A DNA stretch of 29,238 nucleotides from CAYJXJ01 sp964374095 (GTDB taxonomy: Bacteria > Elusimicrobiota > Elusimicrobia > UBA1565 > UBA9628), in the NCBI GenBank assembly GCA_964374095.1, contig CAYJXJ010000044.1, positions 1 through 29,238 on the forward strand. The letters are read 5' to 3'. Under the pieces are notes generated by a model. That model worked only from the letters and a program-made list of their open reading frames with translations. It was not told the DNA's origin and made no database searches. A program made the position numbers and the translations under genes. Within the stretch, counting starts at the first letter, position 1; every line of letters starts with the position of its first letter. Positions 22,489-29,238 of this stretch are shown here, in pieces.

Positions 22489-24036
22489 TTGGCTTCCGCC
22501 CGATCCTGGCCGGAGCGCCTTGCCGCCGGCTCCGACTATTGGCTGACGCGCTTCGCCCTTCAGCGTTGTCTGGGGCTGGTCTACGCCGTCGCCTTCTTCT
22601 CCATGTCCCGGCAGCTCAAGCCATTGTTCGGAGTGGACGGCCTTTTGCCCGCCGCCGCCTATTTCGAGCTTCTCCGGCGCCAAGTCGGCGGCGGGCTCCA
22701 GGGTTTCTTCGCGGCGCCGACGGTCTTTTGGATGGGGGCCTCGGAGGGTCTCATGCTCGGACTCTGCTTGGCCGGACTGATCGGATCGCTCGTGGTCGTC
22801 GCGGGATTCGCCAATGCCCCGATCATGCTGTTCTTGTGGGCCTCCTACATGTCCCTGATCGAAGTCGGCCAGGTCTGGTACGGCTATGGTTGGGAGATAT
22901 TGCTCCTGGAGGCCGGGTTTCTGGCGGTGTTTCTTTGTCCCTGGTGGGACCCGCGTCCCTTTCCGCCCCGGACGCCGCCCCCGTCCGGGGTCATGGTGTT
23001 GTTTCGATGGCTGCTCTTCCGGGTGATGTTCGGCGCGGGCCTCATCAAACTGCGCGGCGACCCCTGCTGGCGGGACCTCACCTGCCTGGTCTTCCATTAT
23101 GAGACCCAGCCCCTGCCTAACCCGTTGAGCTGGTATTTGCACCAAGCCCCGGTTTGGTTTCACAAGGGGGGCGTTCTTTTCAATCACTTCGTGGAGTTGA
23201 TCGCGCCGTTCATGCTGTTCGGGCCGCGCCGCTGGCGGCATTGGGGGGGACTCTTTCAGGTGGTTTTTCAGGTCGGGCTCATATTGAGCGGAAATTTATC
23301 GTGGCTGAACTACTTGACGATCGCCGTGGCTTTGGCGGCGTTTGATGATAGCGTGTGGCGCAAACTGCTTCCGAAACGGATAACGGCAATGGCACATGGG
23401 GCCGAAGCTTTGAATACGGCTCCAACGGTCGCCAGGAAGCGTGTTATTTTGATGTTGGCGATCGTTGTCGCGTTGCTGAGTTTTAATCCGGTCGCCAACA
23501 TGGTTGGTCCGCGGCAGGCGATGAATAGGTCGTTCGATCCATTCCATCTGGTCAACACCTACGGAGCCTTCGGCTCCGTCGGGGAGAAGCGCTACGAGGT
23601 GATTCTGCAAGGGACTAACGACGACCCGCGCCGGCTCTCGGCCCGGTGGCGGGATTATGAATTCAAGTGCAAACCCGGCGACGTTTCGCGCCGGCCCTGC
23701 GTGACGGCGCCCTACCAGCACCGTCTCGACTGGCAGATTTGGTTCGCGGCCATGTCGGACTACCGCAGCCACCCCTGGCTCCTGCATCTCATGGCCAAGC
23801 TGCTGTTGGGCGACGCGCCGACCCTCGCGCTCATGGGGCCCAACCCTTTCGCGGAGAAGCCGCCGAAGTTCATCCGGGCCGAGCTCTACCTCTACCGCTT
23901 CACCAAGCCCGGCGAAGGCGCGTGGTGGAGCCGCGAGCACGTGGCGCCCTACCTGCCGCCCTTCTCGCGCGACGACCCGCGCTTGCGCGCTTTCCTACAG
24001 GGCTACGGCTGGACGCGGACCTTGGAGCGGCTTTAG
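22489..24036 (+). CDS. Lipase maturation factor (LMF1/LMF2-like) membrane protein
   Basis: The 515-residue polytopic protein has about eight membrane segments in its first 310 residues. It has the characteristic stretch FGAGLIKLRGDPCWRDLTC followed by HYETQPLPNPLSWYLH, which matches the LMF family, and a C-terminal soluble part with YGAFGSVGEKRYEV. In animals LMF1 helps lipases fold in the endoplasmic reticulum; bacterial homologues are common but have no settled role. TTG at 22489 begins one base after the Mpo1-like stop, giving coupled translation. The pairing with an Mpo1-like protein suggests a shared lipid-related membrane job (inference). Confidence 0.88.
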   Translation: MASARSWPERLAAGSDYWLTRFALQRCLGLVYAVAFFSMSRQLKPLFGVDGLLPAAAYFELLRRQVGGGLQGFFAAPTVFWMGASEGLMLGLCLAGLIGSLVVVAGFANAPIMLFLWASYMSLIEVGQVWYGYGWEILLLEAGFLAVFLCPWWDPRPFPPRTPPPSGVMVLFRWLLFRVMFGAGLIKLRGDPCWRDLTCLVFHYETQPLPNPLSWYLHQAPVWFHKGGVLFNHFVELIAPFMLFGPRRWRHWGGLFQVVFQVGLILSGNLSWLNYLTIAVALAAFDDSVWRKLLPKRITAMAHGAEALNTAPTVARKRVILMLAIVVALLSFNPVANMVGPRQAMNRSFDPFHLVNTYGAFGSVGEKRYEVILQGTNDDPRRLSARWRDYEFKCKPGDVSRRPCVTAPYQHRLDWQIWFAAMSDYRSHPWLLHLMAKLLLGDAPTLALMGPNPFAEKPPKFIRAELYLYRFTKPGEGAWWSREHVAPYLPPFSRDDPRLRAFLQGYGWTRTLERL

Positions 24037-24053
24037 CCCGCCGCGCTCCACGG

Positions 24054-25286
24054 TCAGGACGGTGGGCAGGACGGGCAGGGCTTGCCGCGGCCGATGAACA
24101 GCCCGCCCGCGATCAGGATCACGAGCGCGGAGGCGGCTCCCGCCCACTCCATGGGGCCCATCGCGGATAGCAGGCTGTCCCCATCCAGTGCCGCGCCCGC
24201 GGCGGGCAGGGCTTCCCCTGCGGCGGGCAGGGACCAGACGCCCGAGGGCTCCGTGGCGTGGAAGAACAGGAGCCCGGCCTTGTCGTCATAGCCGAAGAAT
24301 CGGCCGAAGCGCCGGGTCCAGGGATGGGAGGCGCCGCCTGTCGGGCCGCCGGGAGTGAATCGGGTGAGGAGGCGCGGGTGGAAGCCGCGGTCGTTCGTCG
24401 GGGAGCGGCGGGCGGGGTCCTTGCTGATCGCGAGGACAGCACCCCCCGCCTCGATGACGGACTCCGCCCCGGACTCGAGAGACGCGACCGGGCGCAGTTC
24501 CCCGGATTCGAGATCGATTCGGGCGATGGTGGTCTTGAGCTCGGCGGGCGGACGGAAGGCGGCCAGCACGCCGCCGTCGCCCGACCATAGGAGGTCGAGC
24601 CCGGAGTCGCGGGGGATGTCGCGAAGGAGCTTGCCGTCCTTAAGGTCGTAGAGCAGGAGACGGGGGCGCCGACCGGGATCGCGGCCTTCGATGACCGCCA
24701 CGGGGGCGTCGTCCGGGAAGGCGGTCTTCTCCGCCGTCAGCGGCGCGATGGTTCGCGACTCGGCGGCCTCGCCCGTCCGCAGGTCGACGGCCTTGAGCAC
24801 GACCGTCTCCTGCGCGACCAGGACCGCGAAGGCCCGCTCCGACCAGCGGGGCAGGCCGAGGGCCACGCCGCTCGTGCCGCGGGGGAAGTTGACTTCGCCG
24901 AGGACCTTCCCGTCCGGGAGGGAGAGCACGAGCAGGCGGTCGTCGGAGAGCTCGGCGTCCGTTGAGTTCGAGAGGTATTCCCGCTGGCGCCGGGCCAGGA
25001 GCACGGCCTTGCCGTGACGCGCCGAGTAGGCGTAGTCCAGGATGCGGTGGTTGGGATGGTTCCAACAGCGGGTCTTCCCGCCGGCCAGCGCGTAGGCGCA
25101 GAAATGGGACTTGCTGAGCCTTCCGCCCTGGATGTAGAGGATCTCTCCCGACTCCCGGTCGTAGCGGTGGCTCGCGGTCTCGGGGCCGATGTCGAGCCGG
25201 ACGGGTTCCCCGTCTCCGCCGGCCCGGGCGGGGGCAGGCGGCGCGGCGGCGGCGAGCAGGGCGGACAGGAGCCAGGCCCGATTCAT
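24054..25286 (-). CDS. Secreted beta-propeller-like protein with C-terminal membrane anchor
   Basis: I do not recognise a named family. The 410-residue product has a clear signal peptide (MNRAWLLSALLAAAAPPAPARA). A long all-beta region follows, with repeated blocks of the type L-L-V-L-S-L-P-D-G-K-V-L-G, LRTGEAAESRTI, LYDLKDGKLLRDI and IDLESGELRPVASL, resembling WD/PQQ-like propeller blades. Near the end a hydrophobic helix (WAGAASALVILIAGGLFIG) precedes a cysteine-containing tail GKPCPSCPP, so it is probably anchored in the membrane with the propeller outside. No catalytic motif is visible. It is convergent with the LMF gene (17 nt). Confidence 0.7.
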   Translation of the reverse strand: MNRAWLLSALLAAAAPPAPARAGGDGEPVRLDIGPETASHRYDRESGEILYIQGGRLSKSHFCAYALAGGKTRCWNHPNHRILDYAYSARHGKAVLLARRQREYLSNSTDAELSDDRLLVLSLPDGKVLGEVNFPRGTSGVALGLPRWSERAFAVLVAQETVVLKAVDLRTGEAAESRTIAPLTAEKTAFPDDAPVAVIEGRDPGRRPRLLLYDLKDGKLLRDIPRDSGLDLLWSGDGGVLAAFRPPAELKTTIARIDLESGELRPVASLESGAESVIEAGGAVLAISKDPARRSPTNDRGFHPRLLTRFTPGGPTGGASHPWTRRFGRFFGYDDKAGLLFFHATEPSGVWSLPAAGEALPAAGAALDGDSLLSAMGPMEWAGAASALVILIAGGLFIGRGKPCPSCPPS

Positions 25287-25298
25287 GATCCCTAGTTA

Positions 25299-25327
25299 AG
25301 GATAGCCCGCCCGCCGCTGGATTTCAA
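25299..25327 (-). promoter_or_regulatory. Promoter TTGAAA-17-TATCCT of the propeller gene
   Basis: On the minus strand TTGAAA (25322-25327) and TATCCT (25299-25304) are 17 nt apart. The -10 ends 12 nt before the ATG at 25286, so the leader is about 5 nt. TAGGGATC lies just before the start codon but would be cut by the start site. Confidence 0.5.
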
Positions 25328-25706
25328 GGCCCGCGATTCAACTCACGCAAGATGCACCCTCACCAGGGGTCGTCAGCTCATCCAACATACAGTCCGCCCG
25401 GGCGGAGTTCGCCGTCTCCCGCAGACGACCCCGGCCGGACGACGATTCGGGACGTCCATCCCCTCGACCGGCTGCCTCCACCGATGGAGGCAGTCATCTG
25501 CCGGCGCAGCCTGAAAAGTCCGGGAGCATGGAGCGGGCGTGCCGGCAGGGCATGGCCCTCCGCGGGCCACGCCGATATCCTCCAGATGGCTGGAAGGTCC
25601 CAATTCGGGAAAGCTTCCGCTTGGCCGCGCCACGCGGACATTCGCTACCTCCGTGAGTCCGGGGCCATTGTCGAGGGAGCCGGCGTCTTCGAGCCAGCCG
25701 CCGGCT
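25328..25706. other. 379-nt gap without a convincing gene; several short inverted repeats
   Basis: No frame here looks like a real protein. It holds a 14-bp perfect palindrome TCCGCCCGGGCGGA (25393-25406) and a 9-bp stem around CCGA (25472-25493). A near-perfect GGCATGGCCC/GGGCCACGCC pair lies near 25548-25572, and an AGCCGGCG/CGCCGGCT pair near 25679-25708. The density of stems could mean a structured RNA, a group of decayed REP units or the remains of a gene. I cannot match it to a known RNA family. Confidence 0.4.
25472..25493. repeat. Inverted repeat sharing a core with the palindrome at 17616
   Basis: CTGCCTCCA pairs with TGGAGGCAG around the loop CCGA. The core CCTCCACCGATGGAGG differs at one base from 17620-17635. 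The shared core 8 kb away suggests a dispersed element or common regulator site. Confidence 0.6.
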
Positions 25707-26006
25707 TCATCTCCGGCACTCGGTCTTTCCTAAAATATGGGACGTCGCGGCGTGGCAGTCCTCCCGGCTCTTGTAGCACTGGCCGTTGCGGTCGTTGGTC
25801 CAGCAGTCGGTCGAGCCTCCGCCGGAGCCGCCCCGGATGACCCATTCGACCTCCGTTTTCTTGAAGGGCCGCCCGGTCACGGGATCCCGCCCTTCTTTCG
25901 TGACCAGGACCGGGTAGATGCACCCCGCCGTCGAACACGCCAGCAGCAGCCCGGCCGCGACCGTGGCCGACCGGGGACCTCTCGCCGGCCCGACATCCGC
26001 TCCCAT
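25707..26006 (-). CDS. Small putative lipoprotein
   Basis: The 99-residue product has a basic N-terminus, a hydrophobic stretch (VAAGLLLACSTAGC) and lipobox-like Cys at LLLAC or STAGC, so it is likely a lipoprotein. The mature part is short, with a glycine-rich linker and four further cysteines (CWTNDRNGQCYKSREDC and the final TEC) that could form disulfides. The family is not recognised. A plausible promoter ends 7 nt before the ATG. An opposite-strand open frame across the same DNA looks like a shadow. Confidence 0.6.
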   Translation of the reverse strand: MGADVGPARGPRSATVAAGLLLACSTAGCIYPVLVTKEGRDPVTGRPFKKTEVEWVIRGGSGGGSTDCWTNDRNGQCYKSREDCHAATSHILGKTECRR

Positions 26007-26013
26007 TACCTAA

Positions 26014-26042
26014 AGCGTAACGCCGAAATCGGTTCGCGTCAA
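26014..26042 (-). promoter_or_regulatory. Promoter TTGACG-17-TACGCT of the small lipoprotein gene
   Basis: The -35 (26037-26042) matches at five of six positions, the -10 (26014-26019) is weak, and the spacing is 17 nt. The -10 ends 7 nt before the ATG at 26006, the same geometry as other genes here. Confidence 0.4.
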
Positions 26043-26116
26043 GGTCGGCCGACTAGAAGCGGACTCCCGGTTTCCGGGGTTTTGGAGGCATCGAGAGGGG
26101 GCCGTGGGGACCCGGC

Positions 26117-26160
26117 AGTTTTCCACCGCGCTTTGGGCGCCCCAAGCCCTGTGGAAAACT
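26117..26160. repeat. 10-bp inverted repeat AGTTTTCCAC/GTGGAAAACT enclosing a second hairpin
   Basis: Arms at 26117-26126 and 26151-26160 are perfect. The 24-nt interior holds a further stem, GCTTTGGG (26130-26137) with CCCCAAGC (26140-26147), 7 of 8 paired. The right arm contains TTTTCCACA on the minus strand, a DnaA-box-like 9-mer; the left arm has TTTTCCACC. It lies in the gap between two minus-strand genes. Confidence 0.65.
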
Positions 26161-26225
26161 TCTGTAGCCGCCTTTGATCTGGAGGGGGTCACGGATTGAT
26201 CCCCTTGAAGCGTCCAACAGGAATT

Positions 26226-26244
26226 TACTCCCAGTCTGGGAGTA
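26226..26244. terminator. Hairpin downstream of the gene ending at 26268
   Basis: TACTCCCAG and CTGGGAGTA (9 bp) flank a single T, 24 nt beyond the minus-strand stop codon. It may mark the 3' end of that transcript. There is no U-tract, and the one-base centre makes a cruciform or REP-like origin equally possible. Confidence 0.4.
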
Positions 26245-26267
26245 GCGGCCGGCTTTCAACCTTCGGT

Positions 26268-27089
26268 TTAGGGAGCGGCCTTGACGCGGATCGGGTTGAT
26301 ATCGCCCTCCCCGCTGCCCATGTCGGTCTCGACCTTCACCTTCGCGGGACCGATGCGCGTCATGCGCTGGATGGTCGCCCATTTCCAAAGGAAGGCGTGG
26401 ACCTTGAGGCCCGAAACGCCCACGTCGCCGGGGCCGAGTATGCGGCAGGAGACGCGGCTGCCCTTGGCCACGCGGTAGCTCCGGCCGTTATCCTCGAACT
26501 CGAAGCCGTCGTGATCGTAGAGGAATTCAAGCTTCCCCTGCCCGGCCACGAAGGCCTCCATGACGAAAGGCTTGTCATCCTTGGTCTTGCCGGAGATGGG
26601 GAGTGTTCCCGGTGCGTAGCGCTTATCCACGAAATCAAGGCTTGCGCGGGGCACGAGATAGAGCCGGTCCTCCTGGAAGCCCGGGTGGGACATGATGTCG
26701 AGGTAGTTGGCCCCGGCGGATACGGCGCGCGCGAGCGCGCCGCCGGCGTGCTCGGGCGAAACGACGCGCACCTTCGGCAGATCCATGTCCGGCACGCGGG
26801 ACTTGAGCCAGTCGAGGGTGGCCTGATCGGGAACGGGCAGGGAATCCCAGGACTTCTCATCGAAGAGCCTGATGGGCGCGGCGGGGGGGGCGCTCTGGCC
26901 GTTCTCCGGCGCGGCGAATCCCGCCGGCGTTCCCGGCGGGGGCGTCGCGGTCAGGGCGGCCCGGCGGGCCGAAGTCAGGACATCGGACACCGCTTGCGGC
27001 GATTCAAGGTCGTAAAGGACGGGCGCGGCTCCCGCGGGACCCGCGAGCACGGCGACGACAACGGCGACGCGGCCTGAGTGGTGGCTCAT
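26268..27089 (-). CDS. Uncharacterised secreted protein
   Basis: The 273-residue product starts at ATG 27089, chosen because GAGGAGG lies 4 nt upstream and the next residues form a signal peptide (SHHSGRVAVVVAVLAGPAGAAP). Upstream in-frame codons are not supported. A Pro/Ala-rich linker (about 48-72) is followed by a globular region containing RLYLVPRASLDFVDKRY, GKLEFLYDHDGFEFEDNGRS and a C-terminal HAFLWKWATIQRM. I see no known domain or catalytic motif. It is divergent from the coiled-coil gene at 27209. Confidence 0.7.
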   Translation of the reverse strand: MSHHSGRVAVVVAVLAGPAGAAPVLYDLESPQAVSDVLTSARRAALTATPPPGTPAGFAAPENGQSAPPAAPIRLFDEKSWDSLPVPDQATLDWLKSRVPDMDLPKVRVVSPEHAGGALARAVSAGANYLDIMSHPGFQEDRLYLVPRASLDFVDKRYAPGTLPISGKTKDDKPFVMEAFVAGQGKLEFLYDHDGFEFEDNGRSYRVAKGSRVSCRILGPGDVGVSGLKVHAFLWKWATIQRMTRIGPAKVKVETDMGSGEGDINPIRVKAAP

Positions 27090-27118
27090 GCAGCCTCCTC
27101 GATTGCGACCCCCAACAG

Positions 27119-27127
27119 AGTATAGCA
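27119..27127 (-). promoter_or_regulatory. Extended -10 (TGC-TATACT) of the secreted protein gene
   Basis: TGCTATACT on the minus strand lies 29 nt before the ATG at 27089. The leader of about 22 nt includes GAGGAGG, so this gene is not leaderless and is a useful contrast to its neighbours. Confidence 0.5.
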
Positions 27128-27173
27128 CGAGTTGCGCCGATTCATGCCGCGACAATGTGTGACCGGCTTGCCA

Positions 27174-27202
27174 TTGACAGGCCCCGCCTCAGGGGGCATA
27201 CT
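27174..27202 (+). promoter_or_regulatory. Promoter TTGACA-17-CATACT of the coiled-coil gene
   Basis: Perfect TTGACA at 27174-27179 is 17 nt from CATACT at 27197-27202. The -10 ends 6 nt before the GTG at 27209, so transcription should start at the initiation codon. There is no Shine-Dalgarno. Confidence 0.65.
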
Positions 27203-27208
27203 TGTTCC

Positions 27209-27910
27209 GTGCTGAAAGCCGCCCTGGGCCTCCTGGCTCTGCTCGCGTCCTCTCCCGCGGCCGCCCAGGAATTCACCTCATGCGTGCGCAAAACCGAGAC
27301 GGGAACGGCCGAGCCGGCGACCGTGGCCGCGCTCCTGCTCTGCCAGGAAAGCGCGCGCAAGAGCGCCGCCCGGGAGGCCTCCCAGCCCGGGGCCGCGGCG
27401 CCCCAGGGCCTCGCGGCCTTCCAGGAAGCCGAACTGAAGGATTATCTCTCGCGGCATCCGGACCAGGCCCCGAAGTTGGAGAAGGCCCGCGAGGAAGCCA
27501 AGGAAAAGGCCGCGGGGCTCGCCCGGAGCGCGGCGGCCGTAGCGGCGAACGCCGCGCGCTTGCCCGCCGCGGACGCTGAGAAGCTCCAGCGGCTCAACGA
27601 GGCTATCGTCAAGGATTCCGGCGGCGGCGCCCGGGGGCTGACTCCCGAAGCGGCCAAGGCCATCGCGGACTATTTGCGGGAGCAGCAGGGCGGCGCGTCG
27701 GTCGAGATGAACGATCTCTTGGAAGCCCTCCAGGCGGACGGCCCCAAACTCAAGGACGAGACCATGAACAAGATCAAGCGCGCCGCGCGCGCCGCGCGCG
27801 CCGCGAGCGGCGAAGGTTTTGATCTCGGAGTGGATGCCGACTTGCAGAAATGGCTGCTTGATCCGGCGACCGACCCGGGCGCGGCCCCGTCGCGGCCGGC
27901 GACGAACTGA
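27209..27910 (+). CDS. Uncharacterised Ala-rich periplasmic helical protein
   Basis: From GTG 27209 the 233-residue product begins with a good signal peptide (MLKAALGLLALLASSPAAAQEF, probable cut after AAA or AQ). The longer frame from 27155 would put unrelated residues ahead of it. The mature part has two cysteines, then long Ala/Glu/Lys-rich helices (LEKAREEAKEKAAGLARSA) likely to form a coiled coil, and a tail rich in Ala/Pro. A 9-bp GC-only repeat at 27779-27807 encodes RAARAARAA. The function is unknown. It is followed 32 nt later by the DUF1499 gene. Confidence 0.7.
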   Translation: MLKAALGLLALLASSPAAAQEFTSCVRKTETGTAEPATVAALLLCQESARKSAAREASQPGAAAPQGLAAFQEAELKDYLSRHPDQAPKLEKAREEAKEKAAGLARSAAAVAANAARLPAADAEKLQRLNEAIVKDSGGGARGLTPEAAKAIADYLREQQGGASVEMNDLLEALQADGPKLKDETMNKIKRAARAARAASGEGFDLGVDADLQKWLLDPATDPGAAPSRPATN

Positions 27911-27924
27911 CCCGCGCCGGCCTT

Positions 27925-27933
27925 TGTTAGAAT
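27925..27933 (+). promoter_or_regulatory. Extended -10 (TGT-TAGAAT) of the DUF1499 gene
   Basis: TGTTAGAAT ends 9 nt before the ATG at 27943, with no -35 match and no Shine-Dalgarno. A GTG in frame directly follows the -10 but would be upstream of the start site. Confidence 0.45.
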
Positions 27934-27942
27934 GTGGCCGGC

Positions 27943-28668
27943 ATGGACCGATCCCGCCGCGGCGTCATCGCTTTGGCCGGCCTAGCGCTGGCGGCCCTTT
28001 CCATGGCGGCGATCCTGCTTGCGGGGCCGCTTACCAGGTTCGGTTTTTGTCACTTTCGGACGGGCTTTTCCGTCTTGCGGTGGGGCGCCTATGGGGGTTG
28101 TGCCGGGGCGGTTGTATCCCTGCTCGGACTTCTGGGCGGCGGCCGCCGCCGCGCGGCCGCGATCCTGGGCGCCGGGATCGGGTTCGCGGCCTTAACCATC
28201 CCCTGGTCGTTCCTGCGCAATGCCAAGGCCTATCCGCCCATCCACGATATATCCACCGACGGGGATAATCCCCCGCGCTTCGCCGTCGTCCTTCCCCTGC
28301 GAAAGGACGCTCCGAACACCGCCGAACCGGCGGACGCCGGCGTCCGCGCCCTCCAGAAGAGCGCCTACCCGGACCTGCGGCCGCTCTCCTTGACCGCTCC
28401 CGCGACGGAAGTTTTCCCCAAGGCCCTGGAGGCCGCCGAGGAGATGGGCTGGGAGATCGTGTCCGCCGACACGGCCGCGGGCCGCATCGAGGCGACCGAC
28501 ACCACGTTCTGGTTCGGGTTCAAGGACGATGTGGTGATCCGCGTCGCCGCGCGCGGGGGCGAGAGCGTCGTTGACGTCCGCTCGGTGTCGAGAGTGGGCA
28601 AGGGCGACGTCGGCGCCAACGCGCGCCGCATACGGCGCTACCGGGAGAGGTTGACGGGCCGGTTTTGA
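27943..28668 (+). CDS. DUF1499 family protein with N-terminal membrane helices
   Basis: The 241-residue product has about three membrane helices in its first 90 residues. The DUF1499 domain follows: PPIHDISTDGDNPPRF at about 98-113, then MGWEIVSADTAAGRIEATDTTFWFGFKDDVVIRV near 170-205 and a final RRIRRYRERL. The family is widespread and has no confirmed activity. ATG 27943 is used because it starts MDRSRRG ahead of the first helix and lies 9 nt after a -10 box. It is convergent with the ABC permease gene. Confidence 0.85.
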   Translation: MDRSRRGVIALAGLALAALSMAAILLAGPLTRFGFCHFRTGFSVLRWGAYGGCAGAVVSLLGLLGGGRRRAAAILGAGIGFAALTIPWSFLRNAKAYPPIHDISTDGDNPPRFAVVLPLRKDAPNTAEPADAGVRALQKSAYPDLRPLSLTAPATEVFPKALEAAEEMGWEIVSADTAAGRIEATDTTFWFGFKDDVVIRVAARGGESVVDVRSVSRVGKGDVGANARRIRRYRERLTGRF

Positions 28669-28671
28669 CGG

Positions 28672-28695
28672 GCGCCTCCATTATCATGGAAGCGC
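28672..28695. terminator. Hairpin between convergent DUF1499 and permease genes
   Basis: GCGCCTCCA (28672-28680) pairs with TGGAAGCGC (28687-28695), with one G-T pair and a 6-nt loop (TTATCA). It lies 4 nt after one stop and 29 nt before the other. It has no U-run. Confidence 0.45.
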
Positions 28696-28723
28696 ACGCC
28701 GGCCGCCTTCTCTTTCATTTCGC

Positions 28724-29238
28724 TCATTCGTACCTCAGCGCGTCGATGGGATTGAGGGCGGCCGCCTGGCGCGCGGGCCAGAAGCCGAAGATCACGCCCA
28801 CTCCGGCCGAGAAGGCGAAGGCCAGGCCGACCGAGGCGGGCGTGACCGTCGCCGCCCAGCCCGCCAACGCGGACATGGCCAGGGTGATGCCCCAGCCCAG
28901 CGCGATCCCGATCAGGCCCCCGGTGGCGCTCACCACGACGGCCTCGATCAGGAACTGGGCCAGCACGTCGCGGCGCTGGGCGCCGACGGCCTTGCGCAGG
29001 CCGATCTCGCGGGTGCGCTCGGTCACCGACACCAGCATGATGTTCATGATGCCGATCCCGCCGACGAGCAAGGAGACGGCGGCAACCGCGGCGAGCAGCC
29101 ACGTCATGGTCCGGCTGGCGCGTTCGAGCGTGAGCGCCAACTGCTCCAGCGTGACCTTCTCGAGCTCCGCCACGTTCGAAGCGACGGCGCGAGCGACGCT
29201 CGGCGGACTCGATCGACGACCACAAGCGCCCGACGAAC
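28724..29238 (-). CDS. MacB/FtsX-type ABC transporter permease, C-terminal part (partial)
   Basis: The C-terminal ~150 residues match MacB-like permeases: a membrane helix at WLLAAVAAVSLLVGGIGIMNIMLVSV, then the highly conserved TERTREIGLRKAVGAQRRDVL coupling segment. Two more helices follow (FLIEAVVVSATGGLIGIALG; AFAFSAGVGVIFGFWPA), with the terminal RQAAALNPIDALRYE. The protein exports a substrate (macrolide, lipoprotein or peptide) with an ATPase partner; the substrate is unknown. The 5' part lies beyond the window. The residues encoded at 29174-29238 do not look strongly like the family, which may be a variable region or poor contig-end sequence. Confidence 0.88.
   Translation of the reverse strand, partial: SSGACGRRSSPPSVARAVASNVAELEKVTLEQLALTLERASRTMTWLLAAVAAVSLLVGGIGIMNIMLVSVTERTREIGLRKAVGAQRRDVLAQFLIEAVVVSATGGLIGIALGWGITLAMSALAGWAATVTPASVGLAFAFSAGVGVIFGFWPARQAAALNPIDALRYE

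Noticed and set aside
25515..25524. AAAGTCCGGG resembling the start of RNase P RNA
   Set aside because: Only a short match; the other conserved RNase P blocks (ACAGAA, GGTAAAC) are absent on this strand within the next 300 nt.
25737..26177. 146-codon plus-strand frame opposite the small lipoprotein
   Set aside because: Arg/Pro/Gly-rich, no start signal and no domain; the minus-strand frame has a signal peptide with lipobox and a promoter at the right distance.
26186..26206. GGGGTCAC...GATCCCC as a third copy of the REP-like element
   Set aside because: Only 8 nt match the A1/A2 arm, and the stem is short and imperfect; chance similarity is likely.

Overview
The window is GC-rich bacterial chromosome, densely packed on both strands. 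Two features tentatively suggest an Elusimicrobiota-like or similar Gram-negative lineage: the partial first gene ends in a FlgD/Ig-like sorting-type tail, and the PEP carboxykinase is the GTP-dependent type. Neither is diagnostic. No rRNA, tRNA, CRISPR array, integrase or transposase was seen.

Layout. 1-5392: end of a probable secreted protein; a receiver-first histidine kinase (-); a divergent exported HEAT-repeat protein; a CHASE2 class III nucleotide cyclase; a DUF3307 membrane protein. 5450-10219: thiolase, hutH, hutU and yajQ, packed with overlaps. 10263-12526 (-): a secreted HELLGH-type putative metallopeptidase and a small secreted partner, which split the histidine genes into two blocks. 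12662-18496: hutI, a HAD phosphatase, an aldehyde dehydrogenase, fused ftcD, and a SAM methyltransferase interrupted by an in-frame TGA. 18501-21953 (-): GTP-PEPCK, PiT phosphate transporter and its DUF47/PhoU-like partner. 22107-24036: an Mpo1-like protein and a lipase-maturation-factor homologue. 24054-28668: mostly uncharacterised exported proteins and a DUF1499 protein. 28724-end: C-terminus of a MacB/FtsX-type ABC permease.

Metabolism. hutH, hutU, hutI and ftcD together encode histidine to urocanate to imidazolonepropionate to formiminoglutamate to glutamate, with the one-carbon unit passed to tetrahydrofolate. Thiolase, aldehyde dehydrogenase and PEPCK nearby would suit an amino-acid-using, gluconeogenic lifestyle (inference).

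The most unusual signal is in the non-coding DNA. (1) At least nine genes have a -10 box ending only 5-12 nt before the start codon, which predicts leaderless or near-leaderless mRNAs. These promoters use either a -35/-10 pair or an extended TGn -10. (2) Long perfect or near-perfect inverted repeats are scattered between genes. Two share the arm GGGTCACATCCCGCCA; one of these lies exactly between the putative -10 box and the start codon of hutI. (3) A four-stem hairpin cluster between hutI and the HAD gene coincides with a 52-codon frame that overlaps both neighbours by 4 nt. (4) hutU has no ATG/GTG/TTG compatible with its family N-terminus and seems to start at CTG.
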